NCBI RefSeq assembly: GCF_900113015.1
Contig: NZ_FONV01000007.1
Location: forward strand, 310,001 to 374,000
Length of the DNA stretch: 64,000 bases
Reading direction: 5' to 3'
Source of the DNA: Actinoplanes philippinensis
GTDB taxonomy: Bacteria; Actinomycetota; Actinomycetes; Mycobacteriales; Micromonosporaceae
Made by a program: the position numbers and the translations under genes. The notes below the pieces were generated by a model that searched no databases, was not told where the DNA came from, and was given only the letters and a program-made list of their open reading frames with translations. Shown piece by piece: positions 17,934 through 26,490 of the stretch. The stretch's first letter is position 1, and each line of letters starts with the position of its first letter.

Positions 17934-17978
17934 CCGGGTGGGCGGCGCCCGGTCGGACACCGGGCGCCGCCCACCCGG
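17934..17978 (-). terminator. Perfect 20-bp stem-loop between GH74 and GH48 genes
   Basis: Positions 17934-17953 and 17959-17978 are perfect inverted copies of 20 bp around a 5-base loop. The structure begins one base after the GH74 TAG and ends just before the GH48 ribosome site. With no T run it may act as an attenuator, an RNase barrier or a 3'-end stabiliser, not a full stop. Confidence 0.75.
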
Positions 17979-17979
17979 T

Positions 17980-20658
17980 CTACGGGGTGGTGGTGCAGGT
18001 GATCGGGGACGGAACGGGGTTGGTGGTGCCGGTGTTGCTGCCGAGGAATCCGAAGGTGGTGGAAGCCCCGGACGACAGCGCGCCGTTGTAGCCGGCGTTC
18101 CCGACGGACACGGCGGTCCCGGACTGGGTGACGGCGCCGCCCCAGCTCTGGGTGACGACCTGCCCGGCGGTGTAGGACCAGCCGACCTTCCAGCCGGTGG
18201 TGGGGGTGGTCCCGGTGTTCTTGACGGTGACCTCGCCCTGGAAGCCGCCGCCCCACTGGCCGGTCACCTGGTAGGTGGCGGTGCAGCCGGCCGAGGTTCC
18301 GGTCGAGGTGCTGGGCGAGACGGTGACCGACGGCGGGATCGAGATCGACACGGAGGCCGACGGGTGCGGGCTCGCCGACGCGGACGACGACACCGACGGG
18401 GTCGGGCTGGCCGGGCCGCCCTGCCGGTCGGCGTAGAGGATGCCCCGGCCGTTGGTGCCCAGGTAGACCCGGCCGTAGATCCGCGGGTCACCGGCCAGAG
18501 CGTCGCCGGCGTTGCCGTACTGGTGCTTGTCGTCGTTGATCCGCACCCAGTAGGCGCCGGAGTTGTCGGACCGGAAGACCCCGTCGACGCCGTCGACCGT
18601 GCCGACCAGGAAGACGGCGGGCCGGGTGGCGCCCGGGGCGGCCTTGCCGAACGCCACGTTGACGCCCTCGGAGACCCCGCCGCCGACGGTGGTGAACGTC
18701 CTGCCGGAGTCGGTGGAGCGCAGCAGCCCGGTCTTGCCGGCCAGCCACACCTCGCCGGCCACGCCGGGCACCGCCTTCAGGTTGACCCGGCCGTCGGCGG
18801 GCATCGCGGCAGCCGACGCGGTGAACGTCACGCCGCCGTCCGTGCTCGTGTAGAACTTGCCGGCGGCGTACCCGTAGAAGGTCTTGGGGTTGACCCGGTC
18901 GCTCTCCACCTTGGCCCCGGCCGGGATGCCGGTGGCGGCGCTCCACGTGCTGCCGCGGGTGGTGGAGTAGTGCACGCCGACGCTGGCCGGCGACCAGACC
19001 ACCGCGTTGGCGTCGGCGCCGACCGCGACGGTGCCGCCGCCGGTCACGCCGGACGGCTCCTGTCCCTGGTACCAGCTCTTGCCGCCGTCGTTGGAGACGC
19101 CGATGTGCGGGGCCGCGTCGCCGTTGCCGACCCGGACGAAGAACGACGGGCTGAGCTCGGCGAAGTCCAGGCCCGTGTTGCTGCCCAGGGCCGGGGTGTC
19201 GTGGAAGTTCGGCTGCACCGTGTCGAGATCGGCGTGGTAGAAGCCGCCGATGTCGCCCAGGGCGCTGACCAGGGGCGCGCCGGTGGGCGGGCTGGCGAGG
19301 TCGAGGACGGCGGTCTCCTCCAGGCCCTTCGCCGTCGGCTTGATGGTGACCGTGGTGTTGCTGTCCCAGTTGGTGAGGTTCGTGGTGCCGTAGAGGGTGG
19401 CGCCGGTGCCGTAGAAAAGCCGGTTGGAGTCGAACGGGTCGATCGCGAGGGACTCGTTCATCCAGCCGAGCTTCGGGCTCTCCTCGGGAAGCTGGGCGGT
19501 GCTGTTGAAGTCCAGCCACGGGTTCGCCGAGATGTCCAGCGTGTAGCGCTTGGTCCGGCTCGGGTAGCTGCTCCAGTCCCAGGCGCGGGTCCAGGTCGCC
19601 CCGTAGTCGGTGGAGCGGAAGAAGATCGCGTCCGGCCACCAGGAGATCTGCGTGGCGACCATCAGGGTGCCCGGCTTCTTCGCGTCGACGGTCAGGCCGG
19701 AGTAGCCGTAGTAGCGGTCGGCGACCGGGGTCGGCGAGATGTCGGTCCAGACGCCGGTGGTGGTGTCCAGGCGGGCGACCTGGCCGGCCGCGCCGTCGTA
19801 CGGCCCGCCGGTGTCGCTGGTCGCGATGAACAGGTACTTGCCCTGGATCACGCCCTTGTGCGCGAGATATCCGGTGGGCTGCCCGGCGACCCGCTCCCAC
19901 GTCGCCCCGGAGTCGAGCGACCGGTAGACCGGGTTCGCCTTGTCCGCCACCCCTACGTATACAGCCGGTGACGCAGGGTCGAAGGTGACCCATGTCAGAC
20001 CTTGGTTCTGATTCAGATAGCCGTTCGGATCGGCAGGGTCGGCGACGTAGTTACCGGCGTTCGGGAAGTTGGCCACTTTTCCCCACGTGACGCCGTAGTC
20101 GGTGCTGCGCCAGAGCCCGTTTCCGCCCTCGGCGGCGAAATAGACGTTCCGGTTGTTCCGCGGGTCGACGGCGAGCCGCTCCCCCATCCCCCGGCCCGGC
20201 ATGTTGCCGCCGACCTTGAACGGCAGGTACGTCCGTGACCAGGTGTTTCCCTTGTCGGTGGAGCGCAGGATGGCGCCGTTGTTCGGGTCCCAGCTGTTCG
20301 TGTACATGCCGACGGCGGCGTAGACCCGGGTGGTGTCGACCGGGTCGGCGGCGATGCTGAGGACACCGTTGTGTCCCCAGTCGTCCTGCCCGACCCAGTC
20401 CAGCAGCGGGGTCCAGCTCTGCGCCGACTGGCTCCAGCGGTAGGCGCCGCCGATGTCGGTACGGGCGTAGACGAGATCCTTCTCGCCCGGGTTGAAGACG
20501 ACGCCGGGCACGAACCCGCCACCGTCAATGCGAACGTTCTTCCAGGTGTAGGGCTCTGCGGGGGCGGCGGCGGCACCCTGGGGACCGGAGGCTACGACGA
20601 CCGCCGTCGCCGCGGTGACGAGCGCCGCGACGATGGCGAAGCCGGGGGACCTTCGCAT
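17980..20658 (-). CDS. GH74 xyloglucanase with C-terminal CBM2
   Basis: GH74 enzymes hydrolyse xyloglucan with a pair of seven-bladed beta-propellers. The 892-residue product has a signal peptide, then propeller segments (PYTWKNVRIDGGGFVPGVVF, LRSTDKGNTWSR) and the two catalytic Asp regions YARTDIGGAYRW and SALGDIGGFYHADLD. A Ser/Pro linker follows YADRQGG, then a CBM2 (GCTATYQVTGQWGGGFQGEV). The ATG at 20658 is preferred to one six codons earlier because AAAGGG precedes it at a proper distance. It is the first gene of the cellulase operon and lies directly behind a CebR box. Confidence 0.93.
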   Translation of the reverse strand: MRRSPGFAIVAALVTAATAVVVASGPQGAAAAPAEPYTWKNVRIDGGGFVPGVVFNPGEKDLVYARTDIGGAYRWSQSAQSWTPLLDWVGQDDWGHNGVLSIAADPVDTTRVYAAVGMYTNSWDPNNGAILRSTDKGNTWSRTYLPFKVGGNMPGRGMGERLAVDPRNNRNVYFAAEGGNGLWRSTDYGVTWGKVANFPNAGNYVADPADPNGYLNQNQGLTWVTFDPASPAVYVGVADKANPVYRSLDSGATWERVAGQPTGYLAHKGVIQGKYLFIATSDTGGPYDGAAGQVARLDTTTGVWTDISPTPVADRYYGYSGLTVDAKKPGTLMVATQISWWPDAIFFRSTDYGATWTRAWDWSSYPSRTKRYTLDISANPWLDFNSTAQLPEESPKLGWMNESLAIDPFDSNRLFYGTGATLYGTTNLTNWDSNTTVTIKPTAKGLEETAVLDLASPPTGAPLVSALGDIGGFYHADLDTVQPNFHDTPALGSNTGLDFAELSPSFFVRVGNGDAAPHIGVSNDGGKSWYQGQEPSGVTGGGTVAVGADANAVVWSPASVGVHYSTTRGSTWSAATGIPAGAKVESDRVNPKTFYGYAAGKFYTSTDGGVTFTASAAAMPADGRVNLKAVPGVAGEVWLAGKTGLLRSTDSGRTFTTVGGGVSEGVNVAFGKAAPGATRPAVFLVGTVDGVDGVFRSDNSGAYWVRINDDKHQYGNAGDALAGDPRIYGRVYLGTNGRGILYADRQGGPASPTPSVSSSASASPHPSASVSISIPPSVTVSPSTSTGTSAGCTATYQVTGQWGGGFQGEVTVKNTGTTPTTGWKVGWSYTAGQVVTQSWGGAVTQSGTAVSVGNAGYNGALSSGASTTFGFLGSNTGTTNPVPSPITCTTTP

Positions 20659-20689
20659 GGGGGATGACCCTTTCATTGAAAGGCATGAG

Positions 20690-20703
20690 TGGGAGCGCTC
20701 CCA
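20690..20703 (-). promoter_or_regulatory. CebR-type operator
   Basis: TGGGAGCGCTCCCA is a perfect 14-bp palindrome identical to the CebR-binding box known in Streptomyces, where cello-oligosaccharides release the LacI-family repressor CebR. It lies 32 bp upstream of the GH74 start, at or just after the expected transcription start. It predicts cellobiose induction of the three-gene operon. Confidence 0.92.
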
Positions 20704-20705
20704 GA

Positions 20706-20734
20706 AGCGTCGGTCGCTGTCATCTTCATGTCAA
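20706..20734 (-). promoter_or_regulatory. Candidate promoter of the cellulase operon
   Basis: On the minus strand TTGACA (20734-20729) is followed after 17 bases by GACGCT (20711-20706). The -35 is perfect and the -10 weak. The CebR box would overlap the start of transcription. Confidence 0.5.
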
Positions 20735-20959
20735 GAGCCGGAAACTTCGCGGTGACTTCGGGCCGGTCGTTCACCTCGTCTGAACCAAAGCGACATTCGG
20801 TGACATTTAGTCGCTGGAAGGGCTGTGTATCATTCGGCCGGAACACGCAGGTCGGCACCATCCGAGGCGCCGGCCGGCCGGCCCGGACAGAGGCCGGTTG
20901 GGCCACGTTCCGAATACGTGGCGTAACCGCGGGTACGGCATAGCGGTGGAGGAGATTGC

Positions 20960-22324
20960 ATGAAGGTTTGCGTTATCGGGACCGGCTATGTCGGCCTGAC
21001 CACGGGCGTCAGCCTGGCCTTCCTCGGCCACGAGGTGACCTGTGTCGACCTCGACCAGGCCAAGGTCGACATGCTGCGCGGCGGCAAGTGCCCGATCTAC
21101 GAGCCCGGGATGGAGGATCTGCTCGCCGAGGCGGCGCAGAACCTCACCTTCACCACCTCGTACGAGGAGGCGGTGCCCGGCGCCGACGTCGTGTTCGTGG
21201 CCGTGCAGACCCCGTCGGCCGAGGACGGAAGCCCCGACCTCCGGTACCTTCGCCGCGCCGCGGAGAGCGTCGCGCAGAGCCTGAACCACGAGTTCACCGT
21301 CGTGGTCAACAAGTCCACCGTGCCGATCGGCAGCGGCAACTGGGTCGACGCCATCCTGCGCGACTCGTTCGAGCAGCGCGACGAGCGGCCCGAGGGCGTC
21401 GAGTTCGCCGTCGCGTCCAACCCGGAGTTCCTCCGTGAGGGCAACGCGATCGCCGACACCCTCTACCCGGACCGGATCGTCATCGGCTCGGACAACCCGC
21501 GCAGCCTCGAGGTGCTCAACCGCCTCTACCGGCCGATCATCAACCAGACCTTCACCGCGCCGAGCTTCCTGCCCCGGCCGGAGGACGCCAACGCGGTCCC
21601 GCTGGTCTCCACCGACCTGGCGTCGGCCGAGCTGATCAAGTATGCGGCGAACGCGTTCCTGGCCCTGAAGATCAGCTACGCGAACGAGATCGGCCAGCTC
21701 GCCGCCAAGGTCGGCGCCGACATCACCGAGGTGGCCCGGGGCATGGGCCTGGACCAGCGGATCGGCTCGCGGTTCCTGCAGCCGGGCGTCGGCTGGGGCG
21801 GCTCCTGCTTCGGCAAGGACACCAAGGCGCTGATCGCGACCGCCTCGGAGTACAACCTCGACATGCCGATCGTGAAGGCGGCGCGCGAGGTCAACAGCCG
21901 GCAGCGGGCCATCGCCGTCGAGCGGCTGCAGGACGAGCTGCGCATCCTCAAGGGCCGCAAGATCGGCCTGCTCGGCCTGGCGTTCAAGCCGAACACCGAC
22001 GACCTGCGCGACGCGCCCGCGCTGGACATCGCGAACTCGCTGATCGCCCGTGGCGCCCGGGTCAAGCTGCACGACCCGGTGGCCACCGGCCGGTTCCGCG
22101 TCGAGCAGCCGGAGCTGTCGGCGTACCTGAGCGACAGCATCGACGACGTGTTCACCGACTGCGACGCCGTCGTGCTGGTCACCGAGTGGGCGCAGTACCT
22201 GGAGCTGGACTGGTCGAAGTTCGTCGGCCTGATGCGCACCCCGATCCTGCTGGACGGCCGGCACGTGCTCGACGCCGACCGGATGCGGCGGCTCGGCTAC
22301 CGATACGTGGCCGTATCCGGATAG
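20960..22324 (+). CDS. UDP-glucose 6-dehydrogenase
   Basis: The enzyme oxidises UDP-glucose to UDP-glucuronate with two NAD+, giving precursors for surface polysaccharides. The 454-residue product has the N-terminal Rossmann motif VCVIGTGYVGLTTGVSLAF, VNKSTVPIGSGNWVD, and the catalytic Cys in GVGWGGSCFGKDTKAL (about residue 274), followed by the C-terminal domain (GLLGLAFKPNTDDLRDAPAL). ATG 20960 is preceded by GGAGGAG. It is transcribed away from the cellulases and ends in a clear terminator, so it is a single-gene unit. Confidence 0.93.
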   Translation: MKVCVIGTGYVGLTTGVSLAFLGHEVTCVDLDQAKVDMLRGGKCPIYEPGMEDLLAEAAQNLTFTTSYEEAVPGADVVFVAVQTPSAEDGSPDLRYLRRAAESVAQSLNHEFTVVVNKSTVPIGSGNWVDAILRDSFEQRDERPEGVEFAVASNPEFLREGNAIADTLYPDRIVIGSDNPRSLEVLNRLYRPIINQTFTAPSFLPRPEDANAVPLVSTDLASAELIKYAANAFLALKISYANEIGQLAAKVGADITEVARGMGLDQRIGSRFLQPGVGWGGSCFGKDTKALIATASEYNLDMPIVKAAREVNSRQRAIAVERLQDELRILKGRKIGLLGLAFKPNTDDLRDAPALDIANSLIARGARVKLHDPVATGRFRVEQPELSAYLSDSIDDVFTDCDAVVLVTEWAQYLELDWSKFVGLMRTPILLDGRHVLDADRMRRLGYRYVAVSG

Positions 22325-22344
22325 AACGCACGTAGACGCGCGTC

Positions 22345-22385
22345 AACCGCCGCGGTGGCCTCGGGCCGCCGCGGCGGTTTCTTTT
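22345..22385 (+). terminator. Rho-independent terminator after UDP-glucose dehydrogenase
   Basis: AACCGCCGCGG (22345-22355) pairs with CCGCGGCGGTT (22369-22379) and is followed by TTTCTTTT. This is one of the few classical T-tailed terminators in the window. Confidence 0.85.
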
Positions 22386-22521
22386 CCCGGGTTTACCGGG
22401 CGGGGTCAACTCGAACCCAACAAAACCGGCTCACACCATACGCGAGTGCCGTTTAGTCGGGACAAAGACGGGTAAAAACCCGCGCCGCGAGTCGCGTGGC
22501 GGTAGGCTCTTCCGCCAATCT

Positions 22522-22537
22522 CCTTAACCGGTTAAGG
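22522..22537. promoter_or_regulatory. 16-bp palindrome, LacI-type operator candidate for the sugar importer
   Basis: CCTTAACCGGTTAAGG is a perfect palindrome with the central CG seen in many LacI-family operators. It lies 150 bp before the binding-protein gene. No LacI gene is adjacent, so the regulator is elsewhere. Confidence 0.6.
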
Positions 22538-22609
22538 TGCCCGTGGGTCGCAGCGATATCGTTACCGACTCGATCGCGCTGAAATCATTGCGCAACTTGC
22601 TGGTTACCT

Positions 22610-22659
22610 CTTGACTGTTGGTCAAGAAGCGCTTCGGACGGCGGCGTCGCAAGACGCCG
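22610..22659 (+). promoter_or_regulatory. Inverted repeats and GCAA hairpin in the importer leader
   Basis: Three symmetric elements follow each other: CTTGAC (22610-22615) with GTCAAG (22621-22626); the palindrome GAAGCGCTTC (22626-22635); and a stem CGGCGTC (22642-22648) with GACGCCG (22653-22659) closed by a GCAA tetraloop. They lie 28-77 bp before the ATG. They could be operators or leader RNA structure. Confidence 0.5.
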
Positions 22660-22686
22660 GAGGCGCTACATGACATAGGGAGCGGT

Positions 22687-24060
22687 ATGTTCGTTCAACG
22701 TGGGAGTTCGCGATCGCGGGTCGTGCTCGCCGGTGCCCTCAGCGCGGGCCTGGTTCTCGGCCTGAGCGCCTGCGCGGACAGTAAGGACAGCGGCGGCACC
22801 GGCACGGTCCCCGCCTCGTCCCTGGGAGCCATCGACTGCTCGCCCTACACCGCCTTCGGCGACATCAAGGGCAAGGAAGTCTCGATCTACACGGGCATCG
22901 TGACCCCGGAAGACGCCCCGCAGAAGCAGTCCTACAAGCCCTTCGAGGACTGCACCGGCGTCACCATCAAGTACGAGGGTGACAAGGCCTTCGAGACCCA
23001 GGTCCTGATCCGGGCCGAGGCCGGCAACCCGCCGGACCTCGCCTACGTGCCGCAGCCGGGCCTGCTGCAGCGTCTCGTCGCCACCGGCAAGGCCAAGGAG
23101 GCCCCCGCCGAGACGGCCGCCCTCGTCGACAAAAACTTCGGCGCCGACTGGAAGGCGTACGGGACGGTCGACGGCAAGTTCTACGCCGCGCCGCTGGGCG
23201 CCAACGTGAAGTCGCTGGTCTGGTACTCCCCCAAGGAGTTCACCGACAACGGCTACACCGTGCCCACCACGCTCGCCGACCTCAAGACCCTGACCGACAA
23301 GATCGCCGCCACCGGCAAGAAGCCGTGGTGCGCGGGCATCTCCTCCGGTGAGGCGACCGGCTGGCCGATGACCGACTGGATGGAGGACTTCTACCTCCGT
23401 CTCAACGGTGTCGAGGCCTACGACAAGTGGGTCAAGCACGAGCTGCCGTTCAACAGCCCCGAGTCCACCAAGGCGCTCGACGCCGTCGGTGACTACCTGA
23501 AGAACGACAAGTACGTCAACGGCGGTCTCGGCGACGTCAAGAGCATCGCGAGCACCACGTTCCAGGACGCCGGCCTGCAGATCATCGAGGGCAACTGCTC
23601 GCTGCACCGCCAGGCCAGCTTCTACGCGGCCAACTTCGACAAGAACACCAAGGTGGCCGAGAACGGCGACGTCTACGCCTTCTACCTGCCGGGTGAGACC
23701 GCCGACAAGAAGCCGGTTCTCGGTGGTGGCGAGTTCGTCCTCGCGTTCGCGGACCGTCCCGAGGTGAAGGCCTTCCAGACCTTCCTCGCGACCGACACCT
23801 GGGCCAACGCCAAGGCGAAGGTCTCCTCCGGCTGGGTCAGCGCCAACAAGGGCCTCAAGGTCGAGAACCTGGTGAACCCGATCGACCAGCTGTCCGCCAA
23901 GATCCTTCAGGACCCGAACGCGCAGTTCCGCTTCGACGGCTCGGACATGATGCCCGCCGCGGTCGGCTCCAACGCGTTCTGGAAGCAGGCGACCAACTGG
24001 ATCACCGGTCAGGACACCAAGACGACCCTCGACAACATCGAAGCCGCCTGGCCCAAGTGA
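22687..24060 (+). CDS. Carbohydrate ABC transporter substrate-binding lipoprotein (CUT1, alpha-glucoside-like)
   Basis: The 457-residue product is an extracellular solute-binding protein of family 1. It has a lipoprotein signal (SRSRVVLAGALSAGLVLG, lipobox LSAC) and binding-protein segments such as VSIYTGIVTPEDA, GNPPDLAYVPQPGLLQRL and AAPLGANVKSLVWYSPKEF. ATG 22687 is preceded by AGGGAG at good spacing; an in-frame GTG at 22618 would destroy the signal peptide and cross the leader structures. Two permease genes follow. The sequence recalls AglE-type alpha-glucoside binders, but the substrate is not proven. No ATPase gene is present, so a shared MsiK-type ATPase is likely. Confidence 0.87.
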   Translation: MFVQRGSSRSRVVLAGALSAGLVLGLSACADSKDSGGTGTVPASSLGAIDCSPYTAFGDIKGKEVSIYTGIVTPEDAPQKQSYKPFEDCTGVTIKYEGDKAFETQVLIRAEAGNPPDLAYVPQPGLLQRLVATGKAKEAPAETAALVDKNFGADWKAYGTVDGKFYAAPLGANVKSLVWYSPKEFTDNGYTVPTTLADLKTLTDKIAATGKKPWCAGISSGEATGWPMTDWMEDFYLRLNGVEAYDKWVKHELPFNSPESTKALDAVGDYLKNDKYVNGGLGDVKSIASTTFQDAGLQIIEGNCSLHRQASFYAANFDKNTKVAENGDVYAFYLPGETADKKPVLGGGEFVLAFADRPEVKAFQTFLATDTWANAKAKVSSGWVSANKGLKVENLVNPIDQLSAKILQDPNAQFRFDGSDMMPAAVGSNAFWKQATNWITGQDTKTTLDNIEAAWPK

Positions 24061-24076
24061 CCAGATAGCTGCACCG

Positions 24077-24106
24077 GGGCCGGTCGGGATATCGCCCGAC
24101 CGGCCC
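24077..24106 (+). terminator. Perfect 12-bp stem-loop between binding-protein and permease genes
   Basis: GGGCCGGTCGGG (24077-24088) pairs with CCCGACCGGCCC (24095-24106) around ATATCG. Such stems after binding-protein genes usually reduce readthrough or stabilise the upstream message, so the binding protein is made in excess of the permeases. Confidence 0.75.
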
Positions 24107-24180
24107 TAGCAGTCTGATCACTTCTGTTCTTCACTTAAGACCTCACACCCCTCCGTACGCATTGGGGAGGAACGGGCCGC

Positions 24181-25158
24181 GTGTTCACCACCGCCACCAC
24201 GACATCTCAGAAGATCCTGCAGATGGGCGCGGCGATCCTTCTGTTCGCCGCTGTCATCGGCCTGATCCTGTTCATCGCCGGCCGGTTCACCGGCAAGCGT
24301 GACCGCGCGGTCGCCGCGCTGTACCTGGCCCCGACCGTGCTGATGCTCAGCGTCGGGCTGCTCTACCCCGGTCTGCGGACCATCTACCAGTCGTTCTTCG
24401 ACGCGTCGCTGAAGAACTTCATCGGGTTCGACAACTACGTGACGATCCTGAGCGACTCGGAACAGCTGACAGTGCTGCGGAACACGGCGTTCTGGGTGCT
24501 GGTCACCCCGTTCGTCGCCACCGGCGTCGGCCTGCTCTACGCCATCCTGGTCGACAAGGCCCGGATGGAGTCGTTCGCCAAGGCCCTGATCTTCCTGCCG
24601 ATGTCGATCTCGTTCGTCGCGGCCGGCGTGATCTGGAAGTTCATGTACGAGTACCGGCCCAACCAGGGCACGGTGAAGCAGATCGGCTTCGTCAACCAGA
24701 TCATCGTCTGGCTCGGCGGGGAGCCGCAGCAGCTTCTCATCGACTCGCCGCTGAACACGTTCCTGCTGATCGCCGTCATGGTGTGGATCCAGGCCGGGTT
24801 CGCGATGACCGTGCTGTCGGCGGCCATCAAGGCGATCCCGGACGACATCGTGGAGGCCGCCCGCCTCGACGGCGTCGGGCCGTGGGGCATGTTCCGCTTC
24901 GTGACCCTCCCGGCGATCCGCCCGGCGGTCATCGTCGTGGTCACCACCATCGCGATCGGCACGCTCAAGGTCTTCGACATCGTCCAGACCATGACCGGCG
25001 GCCGCTTCGACACCAGCGTCATCGCGAACGAGTTCTACAGCCAGACCTTCCGCAGCGACAACCGGGGCCTCGGCGCCGCGCTCGCGGTCGTGCTGTTCAT
25101 CCTCGTCATCCCGATCGTCGTCTACAACATCCGCCAGCTTCGCCGATCGGAGGCGTGA
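24181..25158 (+). CDS. Carbohydrate ABC transporter permease (MalF/AglF-like)
   Basis: The 325-residue product has about seven membrane segments, beginning with ILLFAAVIGLILFIAG, and the cytoplasmic EAA loop EAARLDGVGPWGMFRFVTLP that contacts the ATPase. The GTG start at 24181 gives the usual short N terminus before the first helix. Its TGA overlaps the ATG of the second permease by one base, which suggests coupled translation. Confidence 0.9.
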   Translation: MFTTATTTSQKILQMGAAILLFAAVIGLILFIAGRFTGKRDRAVAALYLAPTVLMLSVGLLYPGLRTIYQSFFDASLKNFIGFDNYVTILSDSEQLTVLRNTAFWVLVTPFVATGVGLLYAILVDKARMESFAKALIFLPMSISFVAAGVIWKFMYEYRPNQGTVKQIGFVNQIIVWLGGEPQQLLIDSPLNTFLLIAVMVWIQAGFAMTVLSAAIKAIPDDIVEAARLDGVGPWGMFRFVTLPAIRPAVIVVVTTIAIGTLKVFDIVQTMTGGRFDTSVIANEFYSQTFRSDNRGLGAALAVVLFILVIPIVVYNIRQLRRSEA

Positions 25159-26078
25159 TGACCACCGCAGCACCTCTCACCACCACGCCGGTCTCGAAGG
25201 CGGAGACCAAGAAGCTGTCCGCGGCCGCCACCGCGAAGGCGAAACTGTCCTCGCCCTGGGCGTCCCTGGCCGCTGTCGTCCTGGCCGTGATCTGGACGAT
25301 CCCGACGTTCGGGCTGCTCATCACCTCCTTCCGGACGACCGAGGACATCCGGCGTACGGGCTGGTGGACCACGTTCACCAACCCGCTGTTCACGCTCGAC
25401 AACTACAAGGCGGTCCTCGACCCGGAGCAGGCCGGCGCGAACCTTCCGGACTCGTTCCTGAACTCGCTGGTCATGACGATCCCGTCGGTGCTCATCCCGC
25501 TGTGCCTGGCGTCGCTCGCGGCGTACGCGTTCGCGTGGATGAACTTCCCCGGCAAGAACTTCCTGTTCATCGCGATCTTCGCGTTGCAGATCGTCCCGCT
25601 GCAGGTCACCCTCCTGCCGCTGCTCCAGCTCTTCGTCTCGTGGGACATCGACGGCACGTTCTGGACCGTCTGGCTGTCGCACTCGACGTTCGCGCTGCCA
25701 CTGGCGATCTACCTGCTGCACAACTTCATCAAAGAGGTGCCGTCCAGCCTGATCGAGGCGGCCCGGATCGACGGCGCGGGCCACGTGTCGATCTTCTTCC
25801 GGGTGCTGCTGCCGCTGCTCACCCCGGCACTGGCGGCGTTCGGCATCTTCCAGTTCCTGTGGGTGTGGAACGACCTGCTGGTCTCGCTGACGTTCGCCGG
25901 CTCCCCGGCGATCTCCCCGCTGACCGTGCAGCTGTCCAACCTCACCGGAACCCGCGGCACCGCCTGGTACCTGCTGTCCGCCGGAGCGTTCGTCTCGATC
26001 ATCGTGCCGGTCACGGTGTTCCTGCTGCTCCAGCGGTACTTCGTCCGAGGCCTGCTGGCCGGCAGCGTCAAGGGCTGA
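25158..26078 (+). CDS. Carbohydrate ABC transporter permease (MalG/AglG-like)
   Basis: The 306-residue product has an unusually Ala/Thr/Lys-rich N-terminal tail of about 30 residues, then helices starting SLAAVVLAVIWTIPTFGLLI, and the EAA loop EAARIDGAGHVSIFFRVLLP. The motif GWWTTFTNPLFTLDNYKAVL recalls AglG-type alpha-glucoside permeases. ATG 25158 overlaps the upstream stop and has GGAGG in front. A terminator follows closely, so the operon ends here without an ATPase or glycosidase gene. Confidence 0.9.
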   Translation: MTTAAPLTTTPVSKAETKKLSAAATAKAKLSSPWASLAAVVLAVIWTIPTFGLLITSFRTTEDIRRTGWWTTFTNPLFTLDNYKAVLDPEQAGANLPDSFLNSLVMTIPSVLIPLCLASLAAYAFAWMNFPGKNFLFIAIFALQIVPLQVTLLPLLQLFVSWDIDGTFWTVWLSHSTFALPLAIYLLHNFIKEVPSSLIEAARIDGAGHVSIFFRVLLPLLTPALAAFGIFQFLWVWNDLLVSLTFAGSPAISPLTVQLSNLTGTRGTAWYLLSAGAFVSIIVPVTVFLLLQRYFVRGLLAGSVKG

Positions 26079-26101
26079 CCCCCGGCGTCATCGCTTCACG
26101 A

Positions 26102-26135
26102 AAGGCCGCATCCTCCGCGGAGGGTGCGGCCTTTT
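26102..26135 (+). terminator. Terminator after the sugar importer operon
   Basis: AAGGCCGCA (26102-26110) pairs with TGCGGCCTT (26125-26133), with an inner CCTCCGCGGAGG palindrome, and is followed by TTTTCC. It lies 24 bp after the permease stop. Confidence 0.85.
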
Positions 26136-26226
26136 CCGCGCCTCACGGTCACCTCTCCTCACCCCGGCCCTCATCCGGTACGCCCGTGACCGCCCCCGAC
26201 CGCAGCCGCCCCGTCCCGCCGTCCCC

Positions 26227-26372
26227 TCCTGGCCCGCACCCTTCACCACGCGCCGCCCCCACCGTCCGCGCCACCGCCCGGCACCGGATCCGGATGCCCT
26301 CCTGACCCGCACTCTCACCACGCGCCGCCCCCACCGCCCACGTCACCGCCCGGCACCGGATCCGGGTGCCCT
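26227..26372. repeat. Imperfect direct repeat of about 73 bp, two copies
   Basis: The segments from 26227 and from about 26301 share CCTGrCCCGCAC, CACCACGCGCCGCCCCCACC and CACCGCCCGGCACCGGATCC. They sit in a C-rich, gene-free stretch between the importer terminator and the MFS gene. I see no credible gene in 26140-26470. Confidence 0.75.
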
Positions 26373-26424
26373 CCGAACAGCTCGGGGCCTATCGCCCGGT
26401 ATCGCTCTCATCGAGCCGGAGGCC

Positions 26425-26490
26425 CCGCCCTCACCGCGCCGAAGCACCCGCCCTCACCGCGCCGAAACCCCCGCCCTCACCGCGCCGAAG
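26425..26490. repeat. 23-bp tandem repeat, three copies, across the MFS stop codon
   Basis: The unit CCGCCCTCACCGCGCCGAA plus four variable bases recurs with an exact 23-bp period. The array spans the 3' end of the MFS gene (stop 26477-26479), and its non-triplet period extends into non-coding DNA. Confidence 0.85.

Noticed and set aside
14909..18091. Plus-strand open frame of more than 1000 codons
   Set aside because: It is the antisense shadow of the GH48 gene, with Arg/Gly/Val-rich composition and no recognisable domain. GH48 and CBM2 motifs on the other strand are unambiguous.
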